DNA of 64,000 bases, from contig PYSS01000003.1 of the NCBI GenBank assembly GCA_003049465.1, positions 372,001 to 436,000 of the forward strand, written 5' to 3'. The notes below the pieces were generated by a model. That model did not search any database, had not been told where the DNA came from, and was given only the letters and a program-made list of their open reading frames with translations. The DNA is from Magnaporthiopsis rhizophila. Taxonomy: Eukaryota; Ascomycota; Sordariomycetes; Magnaporthales; Magnaporthaceae. Both the position numbers and the translations under genes were made by a program. Within the stretch, counting starts at the first letter, position 1; each line of letters starts with the position of its first letter. Below are positions 44,930-55,677 of the stretch, piece after piece.

Positions 44930-47141
44930 TTACTTCTCGGCGTTCTCCGCCTCTTTTGGAGCCTCTGCCGCGGGGGCAAAGTACCAGGCAGAGTATCCCG
45001 CGCCCCCTATGGTGATGAGAAAGTCGTCGTCGCCGAATATCGTTATGCCCCTGTCATCCTCGTCATTGGGAGCCGAGCCGATGGTGTCATACGAATGGAA
45101 TTCGGGATCTGAAGTAATAGCGTAGAGCGAGTCGTAAGGATAATCGATATTATCCAAAAAGTCGACATCCAGGGGTAGACTGGCGCTGGTCGTTCCCCAT
45201 GCTGAAAGTTCCTTTATCTCGGCGCCCAATTGTGGCAAGCAACGTGTAGGGGTTCGGAATTCCGGTGGATACGTTTCGTACGCCTTACCGTCGTATGCGT
45301 TCATGCGGGCCTTGTGTTTCCTTTCCTCCGACAATGTCCAGCAAATAGGGATAATGTGAGGGACACTGAGCCGCGGGAGGACTGGAGATTGGGCGCCGTC
45401 TGGGAAATGCAGCCTCTGTGAATCTGAATAGACTTTTGCGCAGAGCCCATCCCAAAAGTGTGGCTTCATTCCACTCCAGTCAGGCCACACCTCCTCCCAC
45501 TCCCCTAGCCTTTGGAAGGAGCGCGTGAAGATGTTGAAGGTTAGGATGATAGAGCCCGGGCTTGACTCCCGAGTCTGCTTGCTGGGATGGTCGTCCACAT
45601 CGTCATATATCGCAATTCTTTTGATAAAGATCGAGCCGTGTGAGTCTGTGGGGGCGCCAAAGATAGCCATGTTCTCGTTTGTGTCCCAGTCACGCCAGAT
45701 ACCGGGGGATCTGGCCACGAATCTTGCCTCAAAACGCCGGTCGACGATTTCGAAAACAACTGTCCCCATTCCCTTCTTGGAAGATAATTTTCGGTCGTAT
45801 CTTTCGTCCTCGTATATAGGGTATCTAGGGATGTCGCCAAAAATCATATACATGACTCCCTTGGCGAATGGGTGAGCCACGAGTACGGGCTTGTGTGAGT
45901 TTTTAAGATAGCGGCAGGCTTCGAGGGCAAAGGCGGCAGGCTCAGACACCTCGTAGTCATGCAGCTGGCCGTCCACAGCCCAATCGAATATCTTCACGGA
46001 TTCGTGGGAGCTCAGCATCCCCACCACGTGTCGTCCGGCGGTTGCGACGCAGTCTCGGTTGATCAATCCCGGGAGTGCAAGGGAGTGACACGACTGCTCA
46101 GGCTGCAACAGGTTATAGACATAACTGGTACATATGGCGCAACGTTAGCAGGGGACACAGGCTCGCCGCGGCTACGAGGGCATACGAAGAGGACAGGATA
46201 GGTAGGTATGCGAATAGTGAGTTGAACAGTTTGGGAGTATGCAGCACATACAGTCGATTTCCACGCCCACAAACCATGAGTGTGTCGCCTAGTGCCAAAA
46301 GGTTGCAAGAGCCAACTTGCTGCGCGGGTGGCTGAAACCTCCTGCGGACCCGTAGGGAGAGGTCGTCGATGACGAAACGGCCCCGGGGATCGTCAACGTC
46401 GAACTGGAATGCGAGCCGACCGGAGTGATACTTCTGGTGCTCCGGACGAGGGAGATGGGCGGGCAGTGGGGAGGGAAGAAGGGCTGGCTGATATCTGATC
46501 CCATCATCGGACCCGGGGGCTTGCAGCACGAATTTGCCCCGCCATTCATCGGCTGGCAGAAGCCGTTCGGCACCGCCAGCCTCGCCGGGGTCGGAACGGT
46601 GCCACCAGCGGTGCGAATAGAGAGAGCTGATAGTGCCATGCCGCCGGCGTATGCTTCGATTCACGGCCCGGACAAAGGCGCGCCGGTGGGTGGTGCTCAA
46701 AGCGTCGCGGGCGCCCTGGTCGAGTTCGTTGTCGGCCATCGCCATCCTGTGGTCATATCGACACTCGAGCATCTTGCGAAGCCCCGGATAGTGGATTCGG
46801 GAGAGCGTTCTGACCACAGCGTCCTGCTGCATAAGGGTGCGCCACGACCGCGATACGTTCAAGCAGGCCCAGACGTCATCGATCTCTAGGTCCTCGAGGA
46901 TGTAGAGCCGAAGCTCTTCGGGCAGATGAAGAAGCATGTCTTTCTTGAGACTGGCGAACAAGAGCAGAGTTAGCATCTGTGGAGGCAGGGATGAGCCGCC
47001 CATCCTTTGATGGATTGGCCCTGGGTCGACCTACAGGTAACTGTCCATCCTATGCTTCAACATCCGAAGCTCGTTGGGCGTCAGGGATGGCAACGCCTCT
47101 AGGATTTCCAGAAATCCTGGCACGGATGCTTCCCGCGCCAT
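44930..47141 (-). CDS. F-box protein with long C-terminal region
   Basis: Three exons, 47141..47035, 46950..46252 and 46124..44930, 666 residues. The short first exon (MAREASVPGFLEILEALPSL..., ending HRMDSYL) is inferred: the 84-bp intron (46951-47034) has a perfect TGCTAAC branch site 18 bases before its CAG acceptor, and the phase fits. A start within exon 2 at 47003 would leave an unexplained leader. The F-box follows at once (MLLHLPEELRLYILEDLEIDDVWACLNVSRSWRTLM). The remaining 500 residues resemble the WD/beta-propeller-like tails of fungal F-box proteins (GRFVIDDLSLRVRRRFQPPAQ, LLALGDTLMVCGRGNRLYVY, VATAGRHVVGMLSSHESVKIFDW), ending in an acidic tail. It is probably an SCF substrate adaptor; the target is unknown. 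Confidence 0.82.
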
Positions 47142-47702
47142 GACTGTTGTTTCTCGCACAAACCAACCCGGCGAAGTGATCGGTAGATTTTAAGGTCTTC
47201 TTTGATGGGCCTGGGCATTAGGTAGGTCGAGCCTGTAAATACGGATGGCGCGGCGATTGCTGATGGGCAAGTTGCGAGCTTTGCGGTACCGAGTGGAGGA
47301 GAAGAGAAGAGCAGGTTGAGTCTGTTATATGTTACTTTTCGGAGATGCGTTGTTGAGAAGAGACCCACTTTTTCGGCCACCAAGGTGGGACAAAACGGCC
47401 CGGATTTATTTTCGAGGGAGAGAAGAATGGAAAAGTAAAGGCCTACCGTACGGGGAGAGCTCAGCAGTTCAGAAGAACGGCAGAAAGGGGGAAAAAAAAA
47501 AAAAAAAAAAAAAAAAAAAAGCACCTGCTTTGGGTTTGCAAGCGCAAAAAAAATCACAAGCTTTTGCGTTTCTAAAAATTCGGCTCTCCCCGTATGGTAG
47601 GTACCTACCTACCTATGCAGGTAATAGGAAAGAAAACCCTTTTTATTTAACCATTAACATACAAATAAATATCTATGTAAGCAGCCTAGACGCCCAAAAC
47701 GA
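47142..47702. other. Short intergenic region with long A run
   Basis: This is upstream of the F-box gene and downstream of the aminotransferase gene. It holds a 29-base A run (47492-47520) and a GGTACCTACCTACC motif near 47600. No coding sequence. Confidence 0.5.
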
Positions 47703-49164
47703 TCATGATGCTTGCGTCGAAGCGATGGCTTGGTCCAGTATACTGAGCCCCTCCTGGATCTCCGCCTCGGAGATGGTCAAGCTCGGCACGAACCTGATGG
47801 TGTTCTGTCCCGCCGTGATGAGCAGCAGCCCCCTCTCCCTTGCCGCCGTCAATATCGGCGTCGGGTCCGACGCGAGCTGCAGCCCCAGGATCAGGCCGCG
47901 GCCCCTGATCTCCGAGATGAGAGCCGGGTACTTGCGCCAGAGCTGATTCAGGCCGCTCGTGAGCACGGCGCCTTTGGCCATGACCGCGACCTGCAGATCC
48001 GGGTCTGCCAAGCGCGAGAGCACGTGGTGCGCGAGCCGGCACGCGAGCGGGTTGCCGCCGTACGTGGTGCCGTGGTCGCCTACCTTGATCCTGTCGGCGA
48101 CGCGGGCATTGACGATTGTGGCGCCGATGGGGAAGCCGTTACCCAGGGCCTTGGCCGTCGTCACAACGTCTGGGTGCGCCTCGGCGGGGAGCGCCGAATG
48201 CGCCCACAGGCGGCCGGTGCGGGCCAGGCCGCACTGGATCTCGTCGTGGATGAGCACGGCGCCGACCTCGCGGCAGCGGCGTGCCAGGGCCACCAGGAAG
48301 GCCTCGTCCGCCACACGCACGCCGCCCTCGCCCTGAATCGGCTCCACAAGGACACCGCACGTCCGCTCCGTGACCAGGTCCGCGAGCCCAGCCACGTCGT
48401 TGTACTGGCCTTGCACGAACCCGGGCACCATAGGCGCGAACGGCTCCTGGTACTTGGGGTTGTGCGTGGCCGAGAGGGAGCCCATGGTGCGGCCGTGGAA
48501 GGCGTTGGCGAAGGACACGATCTCGGTCTTGGCGCCGGACGGGTCGAGGACCTTACCGACCTTGCGGGCGAACTTGATGGCGGCCTCGTTGGCCTCGGAG
48601 CCCGAGTTGCAGATGAAGGCGGCGGTGGCGTCGTGCATCCCGTGCCCCGACTTGGTCTTGTCTACCAGCAACTTTGACAGCGAGAGGGTCCAGGGGTTGT
48701 GATAGAGGTTGGAGGTGTGTATCAAGGTGCGCGCCTGATCGGCCAGGATGTCGGCCACCTCCGGGTCACAGTGGCCCAGACCGGTGACGGCGATGCCGGC
48801 GGTGAGGTCGAGGTACTTCCTGTCCTCGAGATCCCACAGGTACGAGCCCCTGCCGCGGACGAAGACGGGCGGCGGGCGCGAGTACGTTGCCACCATGTAC
48901 GGGGCATGTTCGTTGACGAGCGAGGCGCTCTGCGAGCCGTCGGCGGGGTCGAGATTCGGGAGGGTGCTCGTAGGCTGTTGCGAAGCAAACACAGACACAC
49001 AATCAGTCCAGCACGGAGCGAGGTTTCAAGGACCGTAATACCTGCGTATTGAGCTGGCTTGCTGCTGCTGCTGCGCTGGCGGCAGCGGCTTGGGAGTAGA
49101 ATCTAGAAGGAGAGCGCGATGCCAAATTGGCGGGTATCCTTTTGGAGACAAATCGGAACGCCAT
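47703..49164 (-). CDS. ARG8: Acetylornithine aminotransferase, mitochondrial
   Basis: Two exons, 49164..49042 and 48974..47703, 464 residues; the 67-bp intron (48975-49041) is in phase 0. A PLP enzyme that converts N-acetylglutamate semialdehyde to N-acetylornithine, using glutamate, in mitochondrial arginine biosynthesis. The N-terminus is a classic mitochondrial targeting peptide (MAFRFVSKRIPANLASRSPSRFYSQ). Class-III aminotransferase motifs are ATAAFICNSGSEANEAAIKFAR, FHGRTMGSLSAT, VEPIQGEGGV, LIHDEIQCGLARTG and the PLP-lysine segment TTAKALGNGFPIGA, then HGTTYGGNPLAC. The coding strand has a run of 21 A immediately before the ATG. Confidence 0.96.
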
Positions 49165-50786
49165 TTTTTTTTTTTTTTTTTTTTTCAACCGTGGGGTAAA
49201 TCGTGTGTCTGCTGGGTGCTGGCGACTGCGTGCCAAATCAATTGACGCTCAAAACTAGTAAAACAGAACAAACGAACGACCTGATTGACAGTGAAGAAAC
49301 TCAACATCAGATGTCGGTGGTGCGTCACCAGGAGTTCTGGAGCCGGTGTGAATGGCGCGGGACAGGAGACCGCGACATCGGCGCACCTCCTGTTATCGAT
49401 AGGTCGCGGCGTGAGTCAAATTCAGAATTTTCAGTCGGCTAATTCAAGGTCCAGGGGCCCGACTTCGCAGAACGCGTCTTTCCACTGAAAAAGGGTCCCC
49501 AGCCGTCCACAGCAAACAATGTCGACATCGCTCGCCCCAGATTGACGCTTGACGCGAGAGCATTGTCTGTTGGGACTTTTGTTCTCAGTTCTTAGCCTTG
49601 CGGTATCTTGCAGAGGAACGATAATCGTTCTCGGCCGGATCAAACCGGCACAATGGAAGCGCAGCCATCTCTCCGCCAAAACCGGGATCATGACAGCGGG
49701 CCGGCCCATGCCACAATCGCGCGGTAGAGGCATGGTTTCCCGTGGCTGGCCGACATCCTGTGGCTGGAGAAGAGCGCCTCATACCTTATACCAAAGACTT
49801 CGAGTTGATCGAGTCTTTACCCGACAATGGATTCGATGCATTGTCAGCTTTCATCATCCAATTTTGGTATATCCAACTGCTCCAGTTCGTTCTCTCGACT
49901 GAAAAAAGCAAAACAGAAAAAAGCCTCGAGTCAGGTCGCTGCTCGCGTCGACTCGTGAAGCCAGACATGCCAGTCTGTGCACCGTGTCAAGAACGTCGTC
50001 ATGTGCACAGGGGTCTTCCAGAAGGCTTCTTTTTCACATGCCAGCAGAATGGCGGGGGCTTGCTCCAGCTCCCAAGGGCCGGTGGACACGGGGGTCACAG
50101 CCGCAAACACTGTCTGTCCCATGGGGCTCCGCATTCCATCGGCTTTCACGGTCCGCACGCGTGCACCTGACGTGAGCCGGGCTGGGGTTGGGGCTGGCTT
50201 CAAGAGACGCTGCTCGATTCCTGCTCGAATATTATCCTCAATGACTCTCTTTTCCCAGTTGCGCGGTTCGCTCCTATCTGTGTCTACCTATTCCCCTCGA
50301 ACCGTCGATCGCCGTCTTGTTGTTTCCGTCTGGCTGGTCGGGGCAGCTTTGTTTCGTGTCGGCCCTGTCAAGGGTCTCCAGACGGTCCCGTCATCATCCC
50401 TTCTGTCACATGTCTTGGTGAACACCAAAATACCGACCCAGCCGACGGGCGCCTTTGTTGAAGCTACAGGTGGCGGAAATCAGACAAACCCGTTCTTTCC
50501 CTCGATTGTCGGTTACTCTCGAAAATCGCCCCCAGCGAAACGCACACCACACGCCCGGGTCGACGTAGATGCGCCAATGCTCCTCTCAGCTGCATGCGAG
50601 TCTTTGTTCGTCCCAGCAGCCAGCCTGCAACGTTGTCAGAACCATCAGGTAGCCTAGGCTAGGTAGCCAAGCGCCCCAACCCGCCCGCGGGACCGGTTTC
50701 TGTCCGTGTAGAGTGCCACCCATCTTCGCCGCAGCCCCGGCGCCTGGCAGCTCCTCACGGACCGCCCGCCGCCCCCGGCCTCAACA
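49165..50786. other. Divergent promoter region, ARG8 and alpha/beta hydrolase
   Basis: It holds the poly(T) tract 49165-49185 (an A leader for ARG8) and a long region upstream of the hydrolase ATG at 50787. The plus-strand frame at 49977-50657 is open for 226 codons but has no domain, no signal and weak composition; it is read as leader/promoter. CTAGGCTAGGTAGCC occurs near 50654. Confidence 0.45.
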
Positions 50787-53258
50787 ATGCTGGACCATGT
50801 TCTCGGCAGGCCTTCTACCAAGTCTCGACGGCTTCAGGTGCTGACTGTGCTGTCGTTTTGGACCGCCTACCTGCTCAAGTAAGCTGAACACTGCATCTTT
50901 TCCTTGCTTCGCACGTGCTGACATGGCGCCCGTTGGGACAGGGGAAACAAGCATGGGCCACCCATCTTCCGGACCCTGTCCAGGATCCTCAGCAGGCGGC
51001 TGACGGCCTGGCAGATTGTCGTTGTCACCATGGCTTACCTGTACGCGGCCCGCAACTTTAGCACCCTGGTCGGCCTGGCCAGCCCGGAGCCGCTGGCCAA
51101 CATGTACGACACAACCTATTTCCGGGCCACTTGGGTCCTGACGGCCCTGGACGCCGGCTTCTGGACCGCCATGAAGATCCGGAACAAGTGGCTGCGTGAC
51201 ATATGTAGCATCATCTTCACGGGCTTCTATCTCTTCCAGACCGAGAAGGCCGACGAGAAGGTCCGCAAGGTCCGGGCCAACCTCACGGTCGAGCACCTGC
51301 GTGTAAGCTGGAACAAGGGCATCTCCCCCTACATCGCCTTTCTCCAAAGCCTCATCAGCCCGCGCTTTAGCCGCTGGCCGCCCCGGCAGATCCGCATCCC
51401 GCGGCCCGCCACCAGCGACTTCAAGGAGCCCGTCAACGGATGGCTTTACTACGACGGCCCTCTATCGGATCTCGAGCACCATAACAAGATCGTGCTCGAC
51501 TTCCCTGGCGGCGGGTTCGTCGCCATGGACCCTCGGTGCAATGACGATAGGCTGCTGGGCTGGGCCTCCAAGACGGGCCTCCCCATCCTGAGCCTGGACT
51601 ACAAGAAAGCGCCCGAGTTCCCGTACCCTCACTCCCTCAACGAGTGCTACGACGTCTACACCACCATCGTCAACAGCAGGGGCCGCTGCATCGGGCTGCC
51701 AGGGACCGAGGTGCCGCGTATCATCATCTCGGGCGACAGCGCTGGTGGCAACCTCGCGACGGCGACGACACTCATGATCATCGAGAGCGGCAGCTCCCCA
51801 GTGCGCCGGTTCCAGGGCCAGACGGACCTGCCCCTGCCCGAGGCTCTGATTCTGTTCTACCCAGGCCTCGATATGAACATTGGGAACTGGATGTCGGACG
51901 AGCAGATGTCGCTGATCAGGGATAGGCGAGTGCGCAGCACGAACCGCAGGATCGTGCGTCGCAAGAGCATGCAGTACAACAACCTCGTCGGCACACCCCA
52001 TCACTCGGACGATGAGGATGAGGGACCGGATGCGCAGCAGCAGCAGCAGCAGCAGCCAACGCTTGCTATCACGCCGCCTTCGGATAACGAGCTGGCGCAG
52101 TCCCGCGGGGGTGCCGACAAGGCACGGAGTCCGCACCCGGAATACGCGCATGAGGGGCCGAGCACGTGGGCCAAGTCCCAGCAACGGCCTTCGCGGCAGA
52201 AGGCGTCGGCGGCGGGGCGCAAACACAGCAACGACAACGGAAACGGCAACGTCAACGGCACCAAGGGCGGCACGGACGCGCCGTCGTCGTCGCACCACTC
52301 GGAGCCGCTACGGACGCGGCTCGCGACGTCGTCCATGATCTCGTACTTCAACGACCGCATCCTATCTCCCGAGATGATGCGGGCCATGATCATTCTCTAC
52401 ATCGGCCCACACAACCGGCCCGACTTCTCGTCCGACTACCTCCTCTCGCCGGTCCTTGCGCCCGACGTGCTGCTGGCCCGCTTTCCCAAGACGTACTTCT
52501 TGACGGGCGAGCGTGACCCGCTCGTTGACGACACGGTCATCTTTGCCGGCCGCCTGCGCCGCGTCAAGGCCGCCATGCACGCCTCGGGCGGCCGGCGGCT
52601 CGAGTACATGGACGACGACAGCCTGTCGCCTGGGTTCAACGAGAAGGACGTGGCCGAGACTGTCCTGATCCCTGGCGTCTCTCACGGCTTCATGCAGTAC
52701 CCAACCATCTACCCGCCTGCGTACAAGTGGATCGACCGCTCGGCCGGCTGGATCGAGGAGGCGTTTGCTGCGGCGGACCAGCGTGAGCGCGAGAGGCGCC
52801 GCACCCTCGTCTCGTCTAGTCGAGGCAGGAACGCCGCCAAGACGGCAGCAGCCGTGGCATCGGGCGGTGGCGGCTCGCCCTTCACGACCAACGGCGAGGG
52901 CAGGCACCACGTGCGCACCGAGTCGAGCGGCGATGAGTGGGATCGGCCGCTCGAGATGAGCATGGCTCGGCCGAGGGGCAAGGCGGCCACCGACCATGAG
53001 ACCCAACAGGCGCAGCAGCCCGAGGACGGCGGCAACGCGGGTGAGGGCGGTGACCAGGCGCCGTCCAAGGCCGGCGCCAACGGCAACGGCGCCGACGCCA
53101 AGAGGAGGAAGAGCATCAAGGGCAACAATGGGAGCATCAGAGGCAGGAGGGAGTACAAGGACAACGCGCTCAACCGGCTAGCCAGCTCAGATGACCTGCT
53201 CGGTCGGAGAATGCAGGGACTGGCCGGCGGGCTCACCGGCTTGATCGAGGAGGAATGA
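50787..53258 (+). CDS. HSL-type alpha/beta hydrolase with disordered insert
   Basis: Two exons, 50787..50878 and 50942..53258, 802 residues; the 63-bp intron (50879-50941) has GTAAGC donor, TGCTGAC branch and ACAG acceptor. The N-terminus has two hydrophobic stretches (LQVLTVLSFWTAYLL, WQIVVVTMAYLYAARN), perhaps a membrane anchor. The hormone-sensitive-lipase-like fold shows LDFPGGGFVAMDP (the oxyanion HGG site reads PGGG), the nucleophile Ser297 in GDSAGGN, Asp556 in GERDPLVDD and His612 in GVSHGFMQ. A Gln-rich, charged, low-complexity insert of about 130 residues (around 364-494) splits the domain between nucleophile and acid. The C-terminal 190 residues are disordered and rich in Asn/Gly/Lys. 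It probably acts as a lipid or ester hydrolase; the substrate is unknown. Confidence 0.9.
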
Positions 53259-53883
53259 CTGAGGATGCAGGAGGTCTACACGACGTTTTCCTTTCTTTCT
53301 CGCTTTTATACCTTTATTGGACAGTATCTGAACCTTGAATGGTGTTGTCGCTATGCTATATACGCCGCGAGACCCCATCCGGCTGTGTATTGATATGAAG
53401 ATATTCCATTAGATTTGCAGTTGTGCCATGGCCCAGGGAACCATATCTACTACTAGACTACTAGCACATAGACGTAACTTGCTCGTTTGCCGTCCATATA
53501 AGCCTCTCGTCAACCTAGCTTGCCTCTCCAACTCATCCACGACACCGCGCGGCTCTGCGACCAGAGAGGTCTACCTCACAACATCGCAGCAACTGCCCAC
53601 CCAACCCGTCAACCGACGGCCCAAAAGTCACCCCGCACAGCCCAATGTTCAACCAGCACGTAGCCCGCAAAGCAGGGCGGGCCATTACTGTTGATGCCGA
53701 GCCACAGACCGTCCCAAGGGAGCGTGGCGCACCGGCCGGGCTCGCAGGGTCTCGGAGCCGGCCTAGGCCGGGGCGGGCGACGGCGAGCCCCGATCACGTC
53801 GGGTGCCCGGCCCCCGCGCGCGGGACGGCCAAGATGGAAGGGGAACGTTGCGTCCCCGGATCCCATCGGGGTCGCATGGCGAC

Positions 53884-53978
<95 letters not shown>

Positions 53979-55473
53979 CGCAGCCCCCCTTTTCCCAGGT
54001 TCCGGTACCTGCCCCCAGCCGCCCAAGAAGTGACGGTCCGCCAACAGGGCCCGCCGCCGCCCCCGTGGCACGGATGGCCGTGGCGATAAACGGGAGCGCC
54101 CAGCCCGGAGGAGCCTCTAGAAAAGCTGCGGCGCGGGCAATCCATTCGCCGACGTAATAGGGGTGTAACAGAAATAGTTCTGGAGTGTCTCTCGTTGCGG
54201 AACACAAAGACGGGAGGCTTTCCCAGCTCGGGATGGGAGCCTCCTGCCATCTAAAGTAGCTCGTCGTCGCGAATCGGCGAACGCCGCCTCGTCGCTAACC
54301 GCCGGGCCGGGAGGGCTGGGCCCGGCACCCGCCTACATGTACATCACGAGCGTAGGAGCGCGTGCTCTCCTGCTGCCTTGCCGAGATTCGGAAGGAGCCA
54401 CAGAGAGGCAACGCGGGAGCCTGCCGCCGTGGCTTATGCCGTGTCACCCTCCGTCAGCCGCCCGCCTGTGTTTGGGGGGCGCGGGCAACTGAGGACGGGC
54501 TAGCGCCTAGACCTATATGTTTGACCACCCTTCCCCCTATGCTTGCTTGCACCCGAGACAACACGCCCTCCCCTTTGTGTGCTGCACCGACCCGAACGCG
54601 CGGCCGACAGGGGAGCCGCGGGAGGCTCACATGGGCGCCTCCCGATGTTGATGTGCGAGCACGGCAGCTGGGCCCCGTCACACCCCACGTGTGATGCGGC
54701 CGACCGTCTATTAAGCCTGGGACCGGATCACTTGCTCAGTCGTGCTCTCTTGCTCCGTTGTCGGGGAGCGGATCGGGCGCGCTGTCCCGATTAATGATGA
54801 CGTTTGGGCCTGACAGAGATGGCGATGCCAAGCAACTCGTCCCGGGCAAACAGACACAGCCATCATGGCCATCGATCGACGGAGCGAAACACGCCCTCAC
54901 GCACACCCACACTCTCACACACGCACGCCCCATCCACCAGAGAAGCGCAGATGCGGAGGGGTACCAGCAAGTGACTTGGGCAATGTCTTGAGGGCACCAG
55001 GCCAGGATTTCCAGAGAGCGCAAGCTTTAGGCAGTGCAATCAATCCGAAGCCGGCAAGCAGCAGGGAGGCCCGTCCGGCTCGGTAGCTAGCCGTCTACGT
55101 CTTTTTCTTTGCACACACGCAGCTGGGATTACTGTTGCTTGCTCAGGTTACCTTCCTTTTTCATCTCCAGCTCTATCGCCTCAGGCTACAACGAAGAGTA
55201 AACATCACCACTGCACACACCGTCATAACATAGTCCCTTAGTTTCGATCGCCACCACCACAACTTCATGTCTATCCTAGGAAAGATAGACATCCCCAAGA
55301 CCCGTACGGGCCTCTCATAGACTAGAACAAACCAGGTGGGAAGATAGTGCAGCGAGAATACAAGGACGTAAAGTGGCACTGGCAGTAGCACGAGACTCCC
55401 TAAAGCGGAAAAAGCTGTACAATCAGAGACCTAGGTAGAGCGAGAAACGTAGAACCAGGGATATCTATCTCGG
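53259..55473. other. Intergenic with GA microsatellite
   Basis: Downstream of the hydrolase. It contains the (AG)43 tract at 53887-53973. Open frames around the repeat (53609-54250) exist on all phases only because of the repeat. No gene is supported. Confidence 0.5.
53887..53973. repeat. (AG)n microsatellite, about 43 units
   Basis: An uninterrupted AG dinucleotide run of 87 bases, the longest dinucleotide tract in the window. Confidence 0.95.
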
Positions 55474-55677
55474 TCACTGGCAGGACTCAGCCGGCTGCAC
55501 AAGTTCCGCGAAAGTTCCGAGCGGACAGAACTCTCTGTACCCCTTCCATCCCGTCCTCGTCACAGGACAAATTTCACACTTGCAGTCAAGCCCCTGATGG
55601 CAGCGCGGAGGGAAATCACCGCCTCGAGCAACGGCAACGAAAGAAAGGAAAAAGGCAAAAAGAGAAACAAGGAACAT
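55474..55677 (-). CDS. Candidate small secreted cysteine-rich protein
   Basis: A 67-residue single-exon reading frame. The N-terminus MFLVSLFAFFLSFVAVARG is a strong signal-peptide candidate. The predicted mature part of about 48 residues has six cysteines (RCHQGLDCKCEICPV..., FCP, and SCQ at the end), as in small secreted fungal effector-like or antimicrobial-like proteins. The frame is open upstream to 55857, but that part has no signal character, and the internal ATG at 55677 places the signal peptide first. It lies alone in a gene-poor 10-kb stretch, as such genes often do. I recognise no named family, and with a frame this short chance cannot be ruled out. Confidence 0.4.
   Translation of the reverse strand: MFLVSLFAFFLSFVAVARGGDFPPRCHQGLDCKCEICPVTRTGWKGYREFCPLGTFAELVQPAESCQ

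Noticed and set aside
49977..50657. 226-codon plus-strand frame upstream of the alpha/beta hydrolase
   Set aside because: No family motif, mixed composition, and placed where the hydrolase promoter and leader must lie.
53609..54250. Open frames across the AG microsatellite on both strands
   Set aside because: They read as Arg-Glu or Ser-Leu dipeptide runs, an inevitable result of the repeat.
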